From Clostridia bacterium (GTDB lineage: Bacteria; Bacillota; Clostridia; Oscillospirales; CAG-272): a stretch of DNA of 12,681 nucleotides. Shown piece after piece: positions 12,664 through 12,681 of the stretch. A model generated the notes under the pieces. That model worked only from the letters and a program-made list of their open reading frames with translations. It had not been told where the DNA came from and searched no databases. Where the stretch lies: contig CAAFLY010000037.1 in NCBI GenBank assembly GCA_900763885.1, forward strand, positions 1 through 12,681, written 5' to 3'. Made by a program: the position numbers and the translations under genes. Positions within the stretch are counted from its first letter, which is position 1, and every line of letters begins with the position of its first letter.

Positions 12664-12681
12664 ACTCTAACTCTTCCACCC

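Noticed and set aside
1..12681. tRNA genes, CRISPR array, reverse transcriptase-based diversity element, toxin-antitoxin or defence genes
   Set aside because: No cloverleaf, regular spacer repeat, reverse transcriptase motif or defence family motif was seen on either strand.
1..12681. Direct-repeat attachment sites (attL/attR)
   Set aside because: The matching end repeats are inverted, not direct, so they are not standard integrase attachment sites. No integrase is present.

Overview
The window reads as one rightward phage-type structural operon from a GC-rich Gram-positive bacterium. A clostridial (Oscillospiraceae-like) host is the likeliest reading: there are strong AGGAGG-type ribosome binding sites, G/C-ending codons, and protein families typical of clostridial siphoviruses. 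That assignment is an inference from style and gene families, not from a database match.

Layout. Bases 1-292 hold a hairpin-forming repeat, an AT-richer leader, and a good promoter (about 209-238) whose -10 box lies inside a perfect inverted repeat. Packaging genes follow: small terminase (293), large terminase (780) and an SPP1-type portal (2071). Next come a very short GP20-like scaffold (3627), a P22-type coat protein (4166), a head-tail connector that starts on TTG (5295), a head-closure-like gene with no in-frame ATG near its start (about 5806) and a probable tail terminator (6197). The tail block is compact and partly overlapping: tube (6626), two assembly chaperones (7126; Gp15-type 7512), a tiny protein in the tape-measure slot (8069), distal tail protein (8559), Gp37-like tail/baseplate protein (9427) and two fibre or adhesin proteins (10458, 11199). 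The last 390 bases contain no gene but several hairpins, a second inverted copy of the left-end repeat, and a possible outward promoter.

The genes could together build and fill a tailed particle. Terminase and portal would package DNA, the scaffold and coat would build the head, connectors would join head and tail, chaperones and tape measure would set tube assembly, and the tip and fibre proteins would recognise a cell. No integrase, repressor, replication, lysis or head-protease gene is visible.

The most interesting point is that the proteins expected to set size, scaffold (107 aa) and tape measure (157 aa), are both strikingly short, while nearly every other structural gene appears full length. 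With no lysis genes in view and hairpin repeats at both ends, this raises the possibility of a miniaturised or domesticated phage particle, for example a gene-transfer-agent-like element. A degraded prophage, or a window cut from a larger phage, remains a fair alternative.
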